A stretch of 13,587 bases of DNA from Alphaproteobacteria bacterium (lineage in GTDB: Bacteria > Pseudomonadota > Alphaproteobacteria > UBA6615). How positions within the stretch are numbered: position 1 is the stretch's first letter; every line of letters begins with the position of its first letter. The stretch covers positions 1 through 13,587 of the forward strand of contig JABDJY010000110.1 in NCBI GenBank assembly GCA_013003285.1, read 5' to 3'. The notes under the pieces were generated by a model, which searched no databases, had not been told where the DNA came from, and saw only the letters and a program-made list of their open reading frames with translations. This document shows, piece after piece, positions 6,667 to 13,587 of this stretch. Made by a program: the position numbers and the translations under genes.

Positions 6667-7197
6667 CTACTGACGCCTCAAATGGGCCAGCACCGACCGC
6701 ACGATGCTGCCGTCGAGCGAGCGGGTAAACCGCAACTGCATTTCATCGTCGGTCAGCAAGGTGCGAACGAATTTCTGATACTCCAACACTCCGTGCTCCG
6801 AGATGGTGATGCTGTGGACTTCCATCACCCGGCCGGCAATTCGCGCCCAAATGTAGGGCGAACCCGACAAGGGTTCGCCAGTGGCGGTCATGCGGTATAT
6901 GCCCGGCTTTTCGACGCTGGCGAAGGGAACACTAATCGAGGAATGCTTGATCTTGTTGCTCCTCGACGGCCGCCGCGTCACCCAGGTTACGTCGAAGCCG
7001 TCCGTCGTCGCCTTGATTGTAACCTCAAGCTCGCGATCGATCAGGCCAACGCTCTCGGCCGGAGCGCCATTCTCGGTGATGCCCATCCCCACCCAATGGC
7101 CGACAAAGGGGTCGACCGGCGCCGCGCTGGCTGGTCGTGCCACGGGGAGAACTGCAAGGAGGATAAGGATCGCGGCGGCGGTCATAAGTTTTTTCAC
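6667..7197 (-). CDS. Small exported beta-rich protein, unknown function
   Basis: A 176-residue protein with a clear signal peptide: KK at 2-3, a hydrophobic core at 6-20, and an ASA-AP cleavage site after about residue 25. The start is GTG at 7195-7197, supported by GGAGGT seven bases upstream; the ATG four codons later lacks such spacing. The mature part begins DPFVGHWVGMG and alternates short polar and hydrophobic runs, which suggests a beta barrel or sandwich resembling small lipocalin-like proteins. No catalytic motif is visible and there is no cysteine in the mature chain. It is probably co-transcribed with the GMC dehydrogenase 28 bases downstream. A periplasmic partner role for that enzyme is possible, but the GMC protein has no export signal that I can see. 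Confidence 0.72.
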   Translation of the reverse strand: MKKLMTAAAILILLAVLPVARPASAAPVDPFVGHWVGMGITENGAPAESVGLIDRELEVTIKATTDGFDVTWVTRRPSRSNKIKHSSISVPFASVEKPGIYRMTATGEPLSGSPYIWARIAGRVMEVHSITISEHGVLEYQKFVRTLLTDDEMQLRFTRSLDGSIVRSVLAHLRRQ

Positions 7198-7203
7198 GGG
7201 GGT

Positions 7204-7209
7204 ACCTCC
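7204..7209 (-). promoter_or_regulatory. Strong ribosome binding site supporting a GTG start
   Basis: On the minus strand this is GGAGGT, ending seven bases before the GTG at 7195-7197. It is one of the strongest Shine-Dalgarno matches in the window and decides for the GTG over the in-frame ATG four codons downstream. Confidence 0.7.
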
Positions 7210-7286
7210 ATTAAGGCCAGGGCATCGGTGGCGTTTCTACGTAATTTGCCCACTCAAGGCCAGACTCAGGCTGTATCTCACTTGGA

Positions 7287-7886
7287 TCAATCTCTGGCAA
7301 ATATGGACCGGAAAAAGACCTTAACCACCGCCCCGAAATTACGGATCACGCCGCCAACATCACCCTTCCTGGTATAGGCCAGGGCACGATTCGACGCCGC
7401 TTGCGTACTGTTGGGATCAATGGCCAAGGCGTTGTCGAATTCAGCAATGGCCCGGTCGATTTCGCCCTTGGCCATATAGGCGCTTCCCAGATTGTTGTAG
7501 GACAAGACATGGTCGGGCTGTAGCGCGATAGCGTGGCTGAAATCGGCGATTGCGTTATCGAACTCTTCTTTAGTGTAATAAACATTCCCGCGGTTGTAGT
7601 AAGCTGGAAGGCTGCGGGGATTGCGACTTATCGCATCAGTAAAGTCAGCAATTGCGTGGTCGAGGTTCCCTTGCCTCGCATGGGCGCTGCCACGGGTCGT
7701 ATAGGCTACGGCTTTGTTATGTCGGCTAATACCAGAGGATCTCAAAACCCCGGTACAGCCTTGAATAACCACCGCGTCATTATTGCCCGAACATTGCGCC
7801 ACAAATTGCTGCAGGCTCTGCGCCCCGGCGGAACCGCCCAGCACAATCGCCAAAATAAACGCGACCATCGCAATTGCCATTTTCAT
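7287..7886 (-). CDS. Exported tetratricopeptide-repeat protein
   Basis: A 199-residue protein with an N-terminal signal (hydrophobic 4-18, likely cleavage after AGA at 20-22). Mature C32 and C44 lie before the repeats. Three canonical 34-residue TPRs follow at about 57-90, 91-124 and 125-158, each with the W/Y-G-A pattern (for example YNRGNVYYTKEEFDNAIADF and YNNLGSAYMAKGEIDRAIAEF) and a closing NP or DP. A fourth, degenerate copy runs to the C-terminus. Such proteins act as periplasmic scaffolds and have no catalytic site. The ribosome site is weak. A 12-bp palindrome lies 66 bases upstream of the start, suggesting its own control. The partner is unknown; the upstream acyltransferase and the downstream small exported protein are candidates only by position. 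Confidence 0.82.
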   Translation of the reverse strand: MKMAIAMVAFILAIVLGGSAGAQSLQQFVAQCSGNNDAVVIQGCTGVLRSSGISRHNKAVAYTTRGSAHARQGNLDHAIADFTDAISRNPRSLPAYYNRGNVYYTKEEFDNAIADFSHAIALQPDHVLSYNNLGSAYMAKGEIDRAIAEFDNALAIDPNSTQAASNRALAYTRKGDVGGVIRNFGAVVKVFFRSIFARD

Positions 7887-7951
7887 GGCAAGAATGGTGA
7901 CACGATTTTGTCCATGAGCAAATAATAGTGTCTTAGCTGGCTAGAATACCG

Positions 7952-7963
7952 GAACATATGTTC
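7952..7963. promoter_or_regulatory. 12-bp palindrome GAACATATGTTC, LexA-box-like
   Basis: GAACATATGTTC is its own reverse complement. It fits the GAAC-N4-GTTC pattern known as the LexA box of Gram-positive bacteria. Known alphaproteobacterial LexA sites instead have direct GTTC repeats, so this may serve another regulator. It lies 66 bases upstream of the TPR gene start, within the 123-base gap, in a position suited to an operator. Confidence 0.4.
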
Positions 7964-8009
7964 TGCGAAATGAATTGATATCATCCCACAATGCATGCGG
8001 CGGATCTCC

Positions 8010-9857
8010 CTACAACACACCATCCAGGCGAGGCACAAGGTGTTCGATGAGCCAACTGCTGCCAAATACCGATAGGTGATTAGCGTCACCGAATAATGAA
8101 TAACTTTCACTTCGGAATCGGCAGTTGGCGCCGTTGCAAAAGAACGGCAGTGGATCGATAAAGGCGGCTCCGGCGCTGTTTTGCAGTATGTCCTCGTTAA
8201 TCCTCACATCAAAGTCACCCGGCGCGCTATCTGTATATTTCCCACGCGCGGCAAGCCAATGGACGTTCGGTCGAAAAACCGGCGTCTGGCCGAATAAGAT
8301 TACTTTCATGCCGCGGCTTTTCAGTATTTCTATTGTTCCGGCAATGTCCGCCGGAACCACGCCTTGATTAAATATGGAAGCCCATTGCCCGGCCAATATC
8401 ACCGTTTCAATATCGAACGCCTTGATCACCTCTAAGACATTGATATTAAAATCTGTGCAGTTCGGCGAAAAAATGGGATCCCAGCCAAAAACCGGTGCAC
8501 ACCCTTCTGCGGTATATTGCAGTATCTGGTGCGACCAAGCGCCATCGGCGGCTTGCAAACCGGGAGCCAGGTGAGCCGCGAATGAGTCCCCCCAAAGCAG
8601 CGCGTTCGGTCCACCGCCCTCGTTAAGGAAACAGGAATGAGCTTGCCAAGCTTCGGGTTTTTGTAGTCGTCCGAGGAAACAAGTGTCGTCGCCAAAAAAC
8701 TGCCCTGGCGCGTTTTGGGCTTCCGCCAACGTGGCGTTTTCCTGCGACGGTGAGTTCACGCTCGCGACAGAGACACCAACTACGACAATCAGTGCAGCGA
8801 ATCCCCCGACGCCTGTAAACAGCACATTGCGACGCACGATGGATTTTGCGCCCCGAAACGGCTGTTCAATGAAACGCCAGGACAACGTGGCCGCTGCAAT
8901 CGAAATAAGAACAATTCCCGCGGTCTCGATACCCGTCAGTTCCCGCGGCATAAAAGAACGGGTGAACGCCAATGCCGGCCAATGCCAAAGGTAGAGGGAG
9001 TAGGATATAAGCCCAACAAAAATCGGAATACGCATACCCATTAAGCGATTTACAAAGGAAGATCCCGCGGCGCCAGAATGGATTAGCAGAGCGGCGCCAA
9101 CACAAGGAAAGAGGGCGTTGGTGCCAGGGAATGAGGTCCCATTGTCGAAGGTAAAAACGCCCCAACCAATCAACGCAATCCCTACGATCGCGGCAATTTC
9201 CCTAAGAATCCGGTTGCCAATCTCAGGAAACACCCGAAACGCCAGCATAGCGCCAAGCAGCAACTCCCACGTTCTGCCCACCGGATGATAGAAGGCCGCC
9301 GCTGGATTAGCGGCCACCCCTTTATAGCTCATGGCGAAAGAGACAATAGCAAACGCTATGATCAACCCACGCCAGCGACCCCCGGCAAATCGGGCTATCA
9401 AAATCAACGCGAGTGGATAGAAAATATAAAACTGCTCTTCGACTGCGAGCGACCAAGTGTGGAGCAGCGGTTTAAAATCTGCCGGCGCATCGAAATAGCC
9501 GGTCTCATGCCAAAACAGAAAGTTAGAGAAAAATAGCGTCGCCGCTATTGCGCTCTCCCCAAATTCCCCGAATTGGTTGGGTGGAAGGGCAAATGGCGCA
9601 ACGGCAAAAGAGACCAAAATCACCGCAAACAGCGCCGGTAGAATTCGCCGGGCGCGACGCTCATAAAACCCGATCAACGAGAATCGACCCTCTTTTATCT
9701 CCGTGGCAATTAGCAAAGTAATCAAATAGCCGGAGATAACGAAAAAGACATCGACGCCTATGAAGCCGCCACTGAAGAACGCAAAGTCGGCGTGGAATAG
9801 AACCACCGCCAGCACGGCGATAGCCCGCAACCCATCAATATCGGCACGGTATTTCAT
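8010..9857 (-). CDS. OafA/YrhL-type membrane acyltransferase with SGNH domain
   Basis: A 615-residue inner-membrane protein with two parts. Residues 1 to about 335 are an acyltransferase-3 domain of about ten membrane helices. It has RADIDGLRAIAVL near the start with the catalytic H22 in VLFHADF, the GVDVFFVISGYLI block (34-46), the basic ERRARRILPAL loop (66-76), LLHTWSLAVEEQF (131-143), and ISYSLYLWHWP and FIEQPFR near the end. A further helix (about 347-366) leads to a periplasmic SGNH esterase-like domain with LLWGDSFAAHL (420-430, nucleophile S425) and DANHLS (591-596, D591 and H594). Such proteins move acyl groups, usually acetyl, onto O-antigen, exopolysaccharide or peptidoglycan. The acceptor cannot be read here. 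Sampled lines of the gene run from 38 to 57 percent GC against 75 percent in a line of the operon methyltransferase, which hints at transfer. No clear ribosome site was found. Confidence 0.93.
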   Translation of the reverse strand: MKYRADIDGLRAIAVLAVVLFHADFAFFSGGFIGVDVFFVISGYLITLLIATEIKEGRFSLIGFYERRARRILPALFAVILVSFAVAPFALPPNQFGEFGESAIAATLFFSNFLFWHETGYFDAPADFKPLLHTWSLAVEEQFYIFYPLALILIARFAGGRWRGLIIAFAIVSFAMSYKGVAANPAAAFYHPVGRTWELLLGAMLAFRVFPEIGNRILREIAAIVGIALIGWGVFTFDNGTSFPGTNALFPCVGAALLIHSGAAGSSFVNRLMGMRIPIFVGLISYSLYLWHWPALAFTRSFMPRELTGIETAGIVLISIAAATLSWRFIEQPFRGAKSIVRRNVLFTGVGGFAALIVVVGVSVASVNSPSQENATLAEAQNAPGQFFGDDTCFLGRLQKPEAWQAHSCFLNEGGGPNALLWGDSFAAHLAPGLQAADGAWSHQILQYTAEGCAPVFGWDPIFSPNCTDFNINVLEVIKAFDIETVILAGQWASIFNQGVVPADIAGTIEILKSRGMKVILFGQTPVFRPNVHWLAARGKYTDSAPGDFDVRINEDILQNSAGAAFIDPLPFFCNGANCRFRSESYSLFGDANHLSVFGSSWLIEHLVPRLDGVL

Positions 9858-10003
9858 TTGTGGCGTCTACTCAGGCCCAGATTCAATGCCGACAAGGCAT
9901 ATATTGCGTCATTTTTCGCACAGTATCGGCAAATCGTTAGCGAATTGTCGATTATCGCGCTTCGACACTAATTGTTGATTACGAATATCGGGCCGGTTTT
10001 CGT

Positions 10004-11767
10004 CTAATCCGGCAGGCCGAGTTTCTTCAAATGTTCGCACATGCGATCCATGAATTCCTCGGTAAACGGCATGGCTTTCTTGACCTTTGCCGCGGTGAGG
10101 TCGGGATAAACTTCCATCAACCGTGAGAACGCAACCTGCGCTTCTTCCATCCGTCCTGCACCGCAGAGCGATGCTGCAACGTTCCGGTAAATCCAATCGG
10201 CGTGCGGCCGTTCCTCCAACGCACGCTTAAGGAACACCACAGCCTGGTCATAATCTTGCTTCACCTCATGTGCGCACCCCAGCGCGACATAATTGTTAAA
10301 GTTCATCGGATCGAGCGGGCTCAGGCGCAGTGCACGCTCCAGATGCTCGATCGCACGATCCGCATTCTCGGTGTAGTTCTCGATCCAGCCCAAGCGGCTC
10401 CAGGCCCAGGCCGAATTGGGGTCAAGGGCAACTGCACGCTCGAGCAAGATACGCGCCGTGCCCTGGTTTTCAACAAAGGTGTGAACCGTACCAAGCACCG
10501 TTAATATCAAGGGGTCGTCACCGCTTAACTGCGCCGCCCGCTCGGCCAACCGCAATGCTTCGGCTTGGCTGTCGGCGATATCATCGGCCCAGTTGTAAAC
10601 CGAGCGTTGGGCGTGGCACCACCCTGCCAGCGCCAGAGCCAAAGGGTAGTCCGGGTCGATCTCCAGCGATTTATTGAGCAAATCGAACCCGATTTCGCTT
10701 TCCTCCTTTTCCAGCACCCACACATGGGGCATCGCCCGCATCGCATAATCATAGGCGCCCAGATCTTGCGGATGTTTGCGGCGCGAACGTTCGATTTCGG
10801 CGATGCGGATTGACGGCTGCAAGGCACCCGCGACATGCTCGGTAATGCGGTCCTGTAAATCGAATATATCGTCGATGTTTCCGTCATAGCGTTCGGCCCA
10901 GACATGGGCGCCGCCATCGGTCTCAACCAGCTGCACGGTAATACGCACCCGCCCAGCCGCCCGCTGAATACTGCCTTCCAAGACGTAGGCGACCCCCAGC
11001 TCGCGACCAATATCGATCACGTTGGTGGCTTTGCCCTTGTATGTGTAGGCCGTGTTGCGGGCGATCACGAAAAATGAGCGGATGCGCGACAGGGCCGCTG
11101 TGATCGTTTCGACGATACCATCGGCCAGAAATTCCTGCTCCGGGTCGGCCGACAAATTGTCGAACGGCAGGACGACAACCGACGGTTTATCCGGCAGAGC
11201 AGGAGACGGCTCGGACGACGACTGGCGGCGCGCGCCGCCCGCTATGTTTTCCGGCCACCGCCACACATGGATCGGCCGCTTGATGTTCTTGAACTCTTCG
11301 AGGCCGCTATCGATAAACTCGACGTCCAGGCGGTCGCGCACATCGTCATACACCCGAGACGATATGCAAATGCCACCCGGATCGGCGCTCTCTTGCAGGC
11401 GCGCGGCGATATTGACGCCGTCACCATGAATGTCGTCGCCATCGATGATGATGTCGCCCAGATTAACACCGATGCGAAATACCAGTTGCTCCGCCGCCGC
11501 AACATCGGCGTTGCGTTCGGCCATACCCTGCTGGACCTCCAGCGCACATTGGGTGGCCTCGACAACGCTGGGAAATTCCAGCAGAAGCCCGTCGCCCATG
11601 GTCTTGACGATACGCCCACCATGGACGGCGATCGCCGGGTCGATCAGCTCGGCGCGGTGGGCGCGCAGTGCTGCAAGCGTGCCGGCCTCGTCAACGCCCA
11701 TGAGCCGTGAATAGCCGACCACGTCGGTCGACACGATCGCGGCTAGCCTGCGTTCATCTACCGACAC
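10004..11767 (-). CDS. Class III adenylate cyclase with TolB-like region and TPRs
   Basis: A 587-residue soluble protein in three parts. Residues 1-170 form a class III nucleotide cyclase domain with all the key residues: metal-binding D15 (VSTDVVGYS) and D59 (TMGDG), adenine-recognising K55, D116 in HGDGVN, and transition-state N119 and R123 (NIAARLQ). It should therefore make cyclic AMP. Residues about 194-320 are a TolB-like segment (SVVVLPFDNLSADPEQEFLADG to VAGAL) often found in these cyclases. Residues about 370-560 hold several TPRs, some degenerate. No membrane segment is visible, so it is a cytosolic sensor-type cyclase with an unknown signal. The start is GTG at 11765-11767 with a weak GGGAG some 13 bases upstream. 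It lies 45 bases downstream of the second ketopantoate-reductase-like gene and may share its transcript. Confidence 0.92.
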   Translation of the reverse strand: MSVDERRLAAIVSTDVVGYSRLMGVDEAGTLAALRAHRAELIDPAIAVHGGRIVKTMGDGLLLEFPSVVEATQCALEVQQGMAERNADVAAAEQLVFRIGVNLGDIIIDGDDIHGDGVNIAARLQESADPGGICISSRVYDDVRDRLDVEFIDSGLEEFKNIKRPIHVWRWPENIAGGARRQSSSEPSPALPDKPSVVVLPFDNLSADPEQEFLADGIVETITAALSRIRSFFVIARNTAYTYKGKATNVIDIGRELGVAYVLEGSIQRAAGRVRITVQLVETDGGAHVWAERYDGNIDDIFDLQDRITEHVAGALQPSIRIAEIERSRRKHPQDLGAYDYAMRAMPHVWVLEKEESEIGFDLLNKSLEIDPDYPLALALAGWCHAQRSVYNWADDIADSQAEALRLAERAAQLSGDDPLILTVLGTVHTFVENQGTARILLERAVALDPNSAWAWSRLGWIENYTENADRAIEHLERALRLSPLDPMNFNNYVALGCAHEVKQDYDQAVVFLKRALEERPHADWIYRNVAASLCGAGRMEEAQVAFSRLMEVYPDLTAAKVKKAMPFTEEFMDRMCEHLKKLGLPD

Positions 11768-11812
11768 TTATTTCTCTACTCCCGAGGACGTCTACGAAAA
11801 TCCTGCCAGATT

Positions 11813-12838
11813 TCAGGATGCCAACATCTGTTGCGCCAGTTCCAAATTAGCGAGCTCTGGCTTTAACTCACCAAGCTGAATTTTCCGGGTAATCTCTGCA
11901 ACCACCGCGTTGGCTCGCGCGTCATTTCCACGGCGCTCGAACGCCTCGACGACCAGCCCGTTTATCATATCGACTTCGCTGTAACGGCCCTTCAGATGGT
12001 CCTGCAAAACGCAATCGCGTGCCGACGGCCCCACATCCTCCAGCAATTTGTCGAGCAGCTTTCCGAGCAGATTATTGGTGTCTTTGATATCCTCTTCGGA
12101 CAAGCCGAATATCGGTTGGAGGGTGTAGCCCAGCTCCTGTCCGGCGGTCAGAGCCTCGGTGCCGACGCGCGAGACAAAGTCGCGCACACCGGGTACGTTC
12201 TGAGCCTCGTACAGTGTAATGCCCAGCATCGCGAGGGGACCCAGGCACATGGTGTTGACGACCAACTTCATCCATTTGGCGGATATGATGTCGTCCGAGA
12301 CCGTGACCTTGCCGGCATTGAGCAAGATTCCCTCAATCTCGGCGACGCGATCAGCCGTGGAGGGGTCGACGCTGCCGAGACCGAACCATGTATGCGCGGG
12401 CGGATTGTTGCGCTGAACAATGCCCGGCGTGAAAATCTCCGACGACATTTCGATTACACAGCCCAGCGTGCGCGACGGGCCGATAATCTCGGAAATATCA
12501 TCGACTGTCATGGCGTTCTGGATGCCCACCAGAATACCGTCATCCTGCAGATAGGGCTTGATGAACTCGCACAGCCAGCGCGTGTCGTAGGCCTTGGCCA
12601 TGAGAAAAACGATGTCGTACTTCTCGTTCAGCGTACAGACATCGCTCAAATGATAGGCCCTCGGGTGCACATGCAATTCCTCATCGGGCATCTTGATCAG
12701 CAACCCGTTCTCCCGGATCGCTTCCACATGGGCGGCCCACTGGTCTATCATAACCACGTCGTAGCCTGCCTGAATCAGGTTTGCCGAGGTGCTGCTGCCG
12801 TTTGCGCCAGTACCAAGCACCGCTATTTTCTTATCCAT
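11813..12838 (-). CDS. Ketopantoate reductase-like (ApbA/PanE family) protein, second copy
   Basis: A 341-residue NAD(P)-dependent dehydrogenase of the ApbA/PanE family. The nucleotide site is GTGANG (9-14), with a variant second half of the glycine motif. K82 (MAKAYD), N108 (IQNAM), K191 and N195 (KWMKLVVNTM), and E288 with D290 (YSEVDMING) match the usual active-site positions. Unlike the plus-strand homologue it keeps the Asn four residues after the catalytic Lys. The chain is about 35 residues longer than E. coli PanE, with extra residues near 245-275. The two homologues are clearly divergent and not a recent duplication. The start ATG has GGGAG seven bases upstream. The real substrate is not shown by sequence: pantoate synthesis is possible but no panB or panC neighbour is visible. 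The cyclase gene follows 45 bases downstream. Confidence 0.83.
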   Translation of the reverse strand: MDKKIAVLGTGANGSSTSANLIQAGYDVVMIDQWAAHVEAIRENGLLIKMPDEELHVHPRAYHLSDVCTLNEKYDIVFLMAKAYDTRWLCEFIKPYLQDDGILVGIQNAMTVDDISEIIGPSRTLGCVIEMSSEIFTPGIVQRNNPPAHTWFGLGSVDPSTADRVAEIEGILLNAGKVTVSDDIISAKWMKLVVNTMCLGPLAMLGITLYEAQNVPGVRDFVSRVGTEALTAGQELGYTLQPIFGLSEEDIKDTNNLLGKLLDKLLEDVGPSARDCVLQDHLKGRYSEVDMINGLVVEAFERRGNDARANAVVAEITRKIQLGELKPELANLELAQQMLAS

Positions 12839-12947
12839 CCCCGATCTCCCGTCATATTATTGCTATTAACGCGTACTATATACATACGTTTGCGCGAAAG
12901 AAGGGCAGCGTGCAATTCGCCCCTGCGACCATTCTGAGAGTGCCATC
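12839..12947. promoter_or_regulatory. Divergent promoter region
   Basis: This 109-base gap separates the starts of two divergent genes, so it should hold promoters for both. It is locally AT-rich around 12854-12890. On the minus strand TATAGT (12875-12880) is a good -10 candidate, but the -35 region is poor. For the plus-strand gene a TTGCTA (12860-12865) is present without a well-spaced -10. I cannot fix either start of transcription. Confidence 0.45.
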
Positions 12948-13587
12948 ATGAATAAAGCGCGCCTTCGTTTTCGGCTGTTGACCGGCCTCAATATTTTGGC
13001 CGGATCGGCGCTGTTAATTCTGGCGTTCGATGAATTTCAGGTAACCCGTGGGCTGGTCGATGACGGCATCTTATTGATGCTCATCCTGGCGACGTTCATC
13101 CTGGTGCCGATTGTTTCCGTGGCTCTTTACATCTTGGGCCGGAAGTCACCCCCCATAACGACACCGGGCTGGCGCATCTATAAGCGATTGTCGATCGGAT
13201 TTCTGACACTGTGCTGGTTGGCAATCACTGGGCCGGCCCTTTTTTGGGGCGCCATTATCATCGCAGCGCGCGAACCCTGGCCGCTATCGCTGGCCCAAGG
13301 TCCCGATACGGAACGATCCCGGGAAGGTGTGGAAAGACTTTTCGGCGCCGACGCCGCGCGTGCCATGTCGTCGGTCTACCTCATTTCATTCCATTTGCGC
13401 GATGGCTCGTATTTCGTGCGCTTCGATTATCGCGATCCGGATGTCATCGACCAAATCGCCGAAACGAAAGATATGGTCAAAATCCCTCTGACAGCGCGCG
13501 ACGATGGGCGGTTCGATTTACGCGCTTACCGGGACCGCCTGAGATGGGGGGTACCCGAAGACATCAACGGGTCCGACGCCATCTATG
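12948..13587 (+). CDS. Membrane protein with three N-terminal helices, cut by the right edge
   Basis: The frame opens with ATG at 12948, preceded by GAGAG about 7 bases upstream, and stays open to the last base: 213 codons with no stop. Three hydrophobic segments lie at about residues 10-28, 41-64 and 82-107. After WPLSL (111-115) the chain becomes soluble: GVERLFGADAARAM, then alternating strands such as YLISFHLRDGSYFVRFDY. With three membrane passes, the soluble part and the N-terminus lie on opposite sides of the membrane. I do not recognise the family, and the remaining C-terminal part is outside the window. It is divergent from the second ketopantoate-reductase-like gene, which gives no clear hint to function. 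Confidence 0.72.
   Translation, partial: MNKARLRFRLLTGLNILAGSALLILAFDEFQVTRGLVDDGILLMLILATFILVPIVSVALYILGRKSPPITTPGWRIYKRLSIGFLTLCWLAITGPALFWGAIIIAAREPWPLSLAQGPDTERSREGVERLFGADAARAMSSVYLISFHLRDGSYFVRFDYRDPDVIDQIAETKDMVKIPLTARDDGRFDLRAYRDRLRWGVPEDINGSDAIY

Noticed and set aside
7213..7263. Direct repeat AAGGCCAG at 7213-7220 and 7256-7263
   Set aside because: Eight bases 43 apart in a short gap are easily explained by chance and match no known site.
7883..8110. Possible 75-codon gene on the minus strand between the TPR and acyltransferase genes
   Set aside because: It overlaps the end of the acyltransferase and the start of the TPR gene, has no good ribosome site, and its sequence does not look like a protein domain.
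9946..9967. Inverted repeat TGTCGA...TCGACA with a ten-base loop, considered as terminator of the cyclase gene
   Set aside because: The stem is only six pairs and no T run follows on the minus strand.
3219..12838. Assigning panE to either ketopantoate-reductase-like gene, or betA to the GMC gene
   Set aside because: Both families contain many enzymes with other substrates, and neither the residues nor the neighbours prove these specific functions.
11996..12937. Open frame of 313 codons on the plus strand
   Set aside because: Despite its length it is antisense to the second ketopantoate-reductase-like gene, which has clear family motifs. The composition is rich in His, Gln and Arg with no domain.

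Overview
The window reads as an ordinary stretch of chromosome from a GC-rich bacterium, most likely an alphaproteobacterium. That placement is an inference from gene style: a class III adenylate cyclase joined to a TolB-like region and TPRs, a ketopantoate-reductase-like protein with a CLMR motif, and GC-rich codon use. It holds eleven complete protein genes, one membrane-protein gene cut by the right edge, and perhaps the last 12 codons of a gene cut by the left edge. I saw no tRNA, rRNA, CRISPR array, insertion sequence or phage gene.

Left part (1-2004). A SAM-dependent methyltransferase (43-867, minus) and an exported protein of unknown function (965-1636, minus) are followed by a 368-base gene-free stretch. 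Positions 1661-1800 of that stretch contain only 18 G or C in 140 bases. This island carries an extended -10 promoter for the exported protein, an 11-bp unit repeated twice in tandem, and a perfect 20-bp palindrome.

Metabolic block (2005-6638). An enolase-superfamily acid-sugar dehydratase or racemase-like gene (2005-3087, minus) is divergent from a two-gene operon (3219-4987, plus): a ketopantoate-reductase-like dehydrogenase and a sarcosine/dimethylglycine-methyltransferase-like enzyme. A 13-bp dyad (GGGTAA-G-TTACCC) sits between the divergent genes. A GMC flavin oxidoreductase (5001-6638, minus) converges on the methyltransferase with only 13 bases between the stops. This looks like small-molecule catabolism or modification, but no transporter or regulator in the window identifies the substrate.

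Minus-strand run (6667-12838). From upstream to downstream it holds a second ketopantoate-reductase-like protein, an adenylate cyclase/TolB/TPR protein, an OafA-type membrane acyltransferase with an SGNH domain, an exported TPR protein, and a small exported beta-rich protein directly upstream of the GMC gene. A 12-bp palindrome, GAACATATGTTC, lies upstream of the TPR gene. The acyltransferase gene is patchily lower in GC than the metabolic block, as is common for cell-surface modification genes.

Right edge. A divergent gene (12948 to the end, plus) encodes a protein with three N-terminal membrane segments and a soluble domain.

I do not see a convincing new biological system. The best leads are the three regulatory-looking elements and the altered active sites of the enolase-superfamily enzyme and the first ketopantoate-reductase homologue.
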